A stretch of DNA of 64,000 nucleotides from CAMEON01 sp045531965 (GTDB lineage Bacteria; Bacillota; Clostridia; Oscillospirales; CAG-272), in contig JAZSFA010000040.1 of NCBI GenBank assembly GCA_045531965.1, positions 6,816 to 70,815 of the forward strand, written 5' to 3'. The position numbers were made by a program, and so were the translations under genes. Positions 60,894 through 64,000 of the stretch are shown in pieces (positions within the stretch are counted from its first letter, which is position 1; each line of letters starts with the position of its first letter). The notes beneath the pieces were generated by a model. The model was given only the letters and a program-made list of their open reading frames with translations. It was not told where the DNA came from and ran no database searches.

Positions 60894-60932
60894 AAATCCG
60901 AACCTCACCAGTGAGCGATGAGATTCGGATTT
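60894..60932 (-). terminator. Second terminator after tRNA-Leu
   Basis: AAATCCGAA / TTCGGATTT stem, extended past one mismatch by CTCA / TGAG. On the minus strand it ends in ATTTATCTTTATTTAC. It belongs to a degenerate copy of the 60993 unit. Confidence 0.65.
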
Positions 60933-60992
60933 TTGATATTGTCACCCGATATTGGCGTGGCAAGATTGTCAGCTGGTGCAGTGAATAAAGAC

Positions 60993-61031
60993 AAATCCGA
61001 ACCCCACCGTCGTGTGATAAGGTTCGGATTT
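60993..61031 (-). terminator. First terminator after tRNA-Leu
   Basis: Perfect 11-bp stem AAATCCGAACC / GGTTCGGATTT, 42 bp beyond the tRNA 3' end, with GTCTTTATT following on the minus strand. Confidence 0.75.
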
Positions 61032-61072
61032 TTGCTGTCGCTCCCCGATGCTTGGGGGCGGCAACTTGCCGC

Positions 61073-61155
61073 TGGTGCGGGCAACAGGACTCGAACCTGC
61101 ACGCGAAAACATCAGATCCTAAATCTGACGCGTCTACCAATTCCGCCATGCCCGC
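61073..61155 (-). tRNA. tRNA-Leu (anticodon UAG)
   Basis: 83 nt including encoded CCA. Acceptor arms GCGGGCA / TGCCCGC with A discriminator, D-arm GCG...CGC with the GGTAGA loop, anticodon stem TCAGA / TCTGA around loop TTTAGGA (anticodon UAG), an 11-nt variable arm and T-arm GCAGG TTCGAGT CCTGT. The long variable arm and anticodon give Leu for CUA/CUN codons. It has its own promoter and tandem terminators and sits between the ATPase train and the TIR gene. Confidence 0.97.
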
Positions 61156-61165
61156 ATACCTTGAG

Positions 61166-61194
61166 ATTATACCATATTTATCAGGTTTTGTCAA
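61166..61194 (-). promoter_or_regulatory. tRNA-Leu promoter
   Basis: Minus strand TTGACA (61189-61194), 17-bp spacer, TATAAT (61166-61171). Full consensus, 10 bp before the tRNA 5' end, as expected of a stable RNA promoter. Confidence 0.9.
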
Positions 61195-61249
61195 GTCTAA
61201 AAATCTTGCTTTATGATTCGACTTTTATCATTAAATTTACACTTATCAC

Positions 61250-61278
61250 TTGAAATGTTGTCGGTTTTCATATATAAT
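61250..61278 (+). promoter_or_regulatory. Promoter of the TIR gene
   Basis: Plus strand TTGAAA (61250-61255), 17-bp spacer, TATAAT (61273-61278), 36 bp before the ATG. Confidence 0.78.
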
Positions 61279-61314
61279 AAAAACATTATCTTGACCGACA
61301 GAAGGGAGTCTGAC

Positions 61315-64000
61315 ATGTCTACTATCTTCAAGTGTAAGATTTGCGGCGGCGATCTCGTCCTGAACGGAGATTCTTCCGTCGCGGTATGCGATTATTGCGG
61401 CACACAGCAGACCGTTCCCACAGCTGACAACGAAAAAAAGTTGGCACAGTTTGAACGCGCCAATCGCCTGCGCCGTGGCTGCGAATATGATAAGGCAGCA
61501 GGGCTGTACGAAGCCATTATCACCGAATTTCCAGAAGAAGCCGAGGCTTACTGGGGGCTGGTACTTTGCAAGTATGGCGTAGAATACGTGAATGATCCCG
61601 TATCCGGGAAAAAGATTCCCACCTGTCATCGTTCCTCCTTTGAGAGCATCCTGGATGATACGGACTTTGATCAGGCCTTGGAAAATGCCGATCCCATGTC
61701 TCGCCGTCTGTACCGTGACGAGGCTAAAAAGCTGGAGGAAATCCGAAAAGGCATCATTGAGATTTCTCAAAAAGAAGCCCCTTATGATATTTTCATCTGC
61801 TACAAGGAAACGGATATTCGTGGTCAGCGGACACTAGACAGCGTTTTGGCGCAGGACATCTACGATGCTCTCACTGTCAAGGGCTACCGTGTGTTTTTTG
61901 CGCGTATCACACTGGAAGAGCATCTTGGCGAGCTCTACGAGCCTTTCATTTTTTCAGCGCTCCATTCCGCTAAAGTCATGTTGGCTGTAGGTACGGACTA
62001 CGAGCATTACAATGCGGTTTGGGTCAAAAACGAGTGGAGCCGATTCCTTAAGCTGATGGCAACCGACAAGACAAAGCATTTGATTCCCTGCTACAAAGGC
62101 ATAGACGCCTACGACATGCCCAAGGAATTTGCTAAACTACAAGCGCAGGATCTGGGCAAGGTGGGTGCTTTGCAGGACCTTTTGAGGGGGGTGGAAAAAT
62201 TAGTAACCGACGCCACGCATAGCAATACTTCTGTTGTCGTTCAGTCGGGCTTATCTGCTAACGTAGCTTCCCTTTTGAAGCTTGGCAACATGGCTTTGGA
62301 GGATCAGGACTGGGACAAAGCACAAACGCTGTTTGAGGACGCATTGAAAATCAATGCCGATTGCGGTTTAGCTTTTTTGGGGCTTTCTCTTTGCACACAT
62401 CATTTTTCAAGTAAGGAAGATTTTCTTAAAGTTTACGTGTCGTCTCATGCTTTGGAGGATGACAAAAATATTCAAAGAGCAAGAAAATACGCGGATAAGG
62501 ATTTGTCAGACTGGTTTGCTTACGTAGATCAGGAAAAGGGAAATGAGGAACGTGCGCGCCTAGCCAAAATCCCGTTGCTTGAGGAAAAGAGAAAGCAGGC
62601 AGAAGAAATCAGTAAAATGATTGCTGTACCTGACAATGGTACCCATGTGTTTTGTCGGAATATCTATGGAGATGTTCATTTTGCAAACAAGTATACGGAT
62701 CTATCTATTGATTCCAATGATTACAAATGGAAAAATATCACATCCATCTTAACCAATTACAGCTTTGCTTTGGGAATTAAAAGCAATGGCGAAGTGGTTG
62801 CCGATGGAGAAATAAACGTTGATCATTGGCACAATATTGTTGAAGCCTCATCAGGGCACCGTTATGCTATTGGTTTAAAACGTGATGGTTCGGTTACATC
62901 AACTGGTCAGATTCCTCAAAAAGAGGTTCAAGCTTGGACAAACATTTGCGCTATTTCCGCCGGTCTGTACCGAGCTTGGGCATTAAAAAAAGACGGAACC
63001 GTGGTTACCGCCGGTGGTATCGATCCTATTGATAAATATTCAGGTTTTGAAAGATGGAAAAACATCATTGCTATTTCTGCCAACCGAGAATATATCGTTG
63101 GACTGAAAAGTGACGGCACCGTTGTCGCTGCCGGATATGACCGATACGGTCAATGCAACGTCAAAGACTGGCGAGATGTTGTTTCTATTTCTAGCGCTGA
63201 TTCTTTTTCAGTTGGATTAAAAAAAGATGGTACAGTATTGGCAACGGGAGGCTTTGAGATTCCTGCTCAGCAAGATGTTCAACACTGGAAAGATATCATT
63301 TCCATTGCCGTAGGCGGTTCTCTTATCGTAGGATTAAAGGATGATGGAACTGTATTGTATTCTCATCTCAGCCAAAAATTCCCCCAAAAATTTGCTGAGG
63401 TTTCCACATGGACGGATATCGTTGCTATTAAAACGGATGGTGTTCGTATATACGGAATCAATAAAAACGGTTGGATTGTGATTGATGGTCAAGAAGTCTC
63501 CTATTTGTCTTCAGCAAAAAGATTCAGATTGTTTAACAGCCTAGAGGTTTTCCAAACCCCAAATGAGGTTTCTTCGCTCGACAATATAGATAAAGAAAAC
63601 AACCAAGAAAAAAATGATGAGAATATCGTAGATAAAGCTGAATTGTTGAGAATTGCGGAAGCTCAGAAGGCAGAAGCTGTGAAAAAAGCAGAGATGGCAC
63701 GGTTAGCTCGTATTGCAGCAGCGCAAAAAGCCGAACAGGAACGATTGGCGCGCAAAGCAGAGTCAGAGCGTTTAGCAGCCATAGCTGCCGAAAGGAAAAA
63801 GGAACAGGATCGCCTCATTGCAGCGAAAAAGGCTGAAATGGCGCGTATAGAAGCCGAGAAAAAAGCCCGTCAAGAAAAGATCGACGCATTGAACGCCCAA
63901 AAGGCAAGGCTCGAACAGGAGCTATCGCTTGCCAAGGGCTTATTCCATGCCAAGCGCCGCAAGGAGTTATCCGAGCAGTTGGCGCAGGTGGAAGCGGCTT
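61315..64000 (+). CDS. Zinc ribbon-TIR-TPR-RCC1-like repeat-coiled coil protein (3' end missing)
   Basis: Open for 895 codons to the right edge. GAAGGGAG lies 6 nt before ATG. Order: zinc ribbon (C7/C10, C25/C28); short TPR-like helices (about 40-85); TIR domain about 157-285 (YDIFICYKETD, AQDIYDALTVKGYRVFF, LYEPFIFSALHSAKVMLAVG, where Glu-209 is a candidate catalytic residue); TPR about 317-360; about six RCC1-like blade units 440-730 (IVGLKSDGTVVAAGYD, then W-x-D/N-I); then a Lys/Glu/Ala coiled coil from about 765. TIR domains of this sort can cleave NAD or make signal nucleotides. Zinc ribbon and KAE-rich coil resemble modules of the LRR proteins. Cytoplasmic, no signal peptide. Confidence 0.9.
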   Translation, partial: MSTIFKCKICGGDLVLNGDSSVAVCDYCGTQQTVPTADNEKKLAQFERANRLRRGCEYDKAAGLYEAIITEFPEEAEAYWGLVLCKYGVEYVNDPVSGKKIPTCHRSSFESILDDTDFDQALENADPMSRRLYRDEAKKLEEIRKGIIEISQKEAPYDIFICYKETDIRGQRTLDSVLAQDIYDALTVKGYRVFFARITLEEHLGELYEPFIFSALHSAKVMLAVGTDYEHYNAVWVKNEWSRFLKLMATDKTKHLIPCYKGIDAYDMPKEFAKLQAQDLGKVGALQDLLRGVEKLVTDATHSNTSVVVQSGLSANVASLLKLGNMALEDQDWDKAQTLFEDALKINADCGLAFLGLSLCTHHFSSKEDFLKVYVSSHALEDDKNIQRARKYADKDLSDWFAYVDQEKGNEERARLAKIPLLEEKRKQAEEISKMIAVPDNGTHVFCRNIYGDVHFANKYTDLSIDSNDYKWKNITSILTNYSFALGIKSNGEVVADGEINVDHWHNIVEASSGHRYAIGLKRDGSVTSTGQIPQKEVQAWTNICAISAGLYRAWALKKDGTVVTAGGIDPIDKYSGFERWKNIIAISANREYIVGLKSDGTVVAAGYDRYGQCNVKDWRDVVSISSADSFSVGLKKDGTVLATGGFEIPAQQDVQHWKDIISIAVGGSLIVGLKDDGTVLYSHLSQKFPQKFAEVSTWTDIVAIKTDGVRIYGINKNGWIVIDGQEVSYLSSAKRFRLFNSLEVFQTPNEVSSLDNIDKENNQEKNDENIVDKAELLRIAEAQKAEAVKKAEMARLARIAAAQKAEQERLARKAESERLAAIAAERKKEQDRLIAAKKAEMARIEAEKKARQEKIDALNAQKARLEQELSLAKGLFHAKRRKELSEQLAQVEAA

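Noticed and set aside
60781..61194. A 137-codon minus-strand frame starting near the tRNA-Leu promoter
   Set aside because: It reads through the tRNA-Leu gene and both terminators; MAELVDASDLGSD is a well-known artefact of translating a tRNA-Leu gene.

Overview
The window looks like a chromosome segment of a mid-GC member of the Bacillota, class Clostridia, probably a gut lineage near Oscillospirales. This is inferred from gene content, not from a marker gene. The pointers are a his operon led by a YerC/TrpR-type regulator, short-form HisG joined to HisZ, Clostridia-typical DUF815, DUF6062 and DUF6440 proteins, a sodium-pumping decarboxylase beta subunit, BspA-type leucine-rich repeats, AAGGAGG-type ribosome binding sites and near-consensus TTGACA/TATAAT promoters.

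Region 1 (1-7510, minus strand) is a histidine operon in the order yerC/hisR, hisZ-hisG fusion, hisD, hisC, hisB, hisH, small DUF6440 gene, hisA, hisF (cut by the left edge). A 22-bp palindrome lies exactly between the -35 and -10 boxes of its promoter. Region 2 (7540-21961, minus strand) holds branched-chain amino acid genes: ilvB, ilvN, ilvC, ilvD, leuA, a two-helix membrane protein, leuC, leuD, leuB, a DUF815 ATPase, ilvA and ridA. A promoter, a 41-codon leader peptide rich in Ile, Val and Leu, and a terminator hairpin precede ilvB, which suggests attenuation. IlvA and RidA are a functional pair, since RidA removes the reactive enamine product of the deaminase.

Region 3 (22053-34101, minus strand) has a DUF1538 membrane protein with two PII-like proteins, citrate synthase, a group with an RlmA-type methyltransferase, a GT2 glycosyltransferase and a CMP-kinase-like protein, an HtrA protease with a response regulator and histidine kinase, and MnmM with a DUF6062 protein. 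Region 4 (34180-42536, plus strand) has a carbohydrate cluster (MBL-fold hydrolase, ThuA-like protein, three cytoplasmic glycosidase-like proteins including a GH27 alpha-galactosidase), then the beta and an unusual zinc-ribbon gamma subunit of a sodium pump. A lipid kinase and a nucleotidyltransferase follow.

Region 5 (44812-64000) is the most unusual part. A 16-kb minus-strand gene train starts with a FtsK/SpoIIIE-type ATPase without obvious membrane helices. It continues with four small helical proteins carrying WXG-like tryptophan motifs, then eight tandem paralogues that each join an N-terminal zinc ribbon to a variable number of BspA-type leucine-rich repeats. Divergent from it, beyond a tRNA-Leu gene, is a long zinc ribbon-TIR-TPR-RCC1-like repeat-coiled coil protein that runs off the right edge. 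This could be an atypical WXG100/type VII-like or TIR-linked recognition system; its function is not known from the sequence.

Intergenic DNA carries several repeat families: five hairpin repeats placed just after stop codons, three short GGGCGAAC-type hairpins, and one 357-bp foldback element with terminal inverted repeats. No CRISPR array, rRNA gene or transposase gene was seen.
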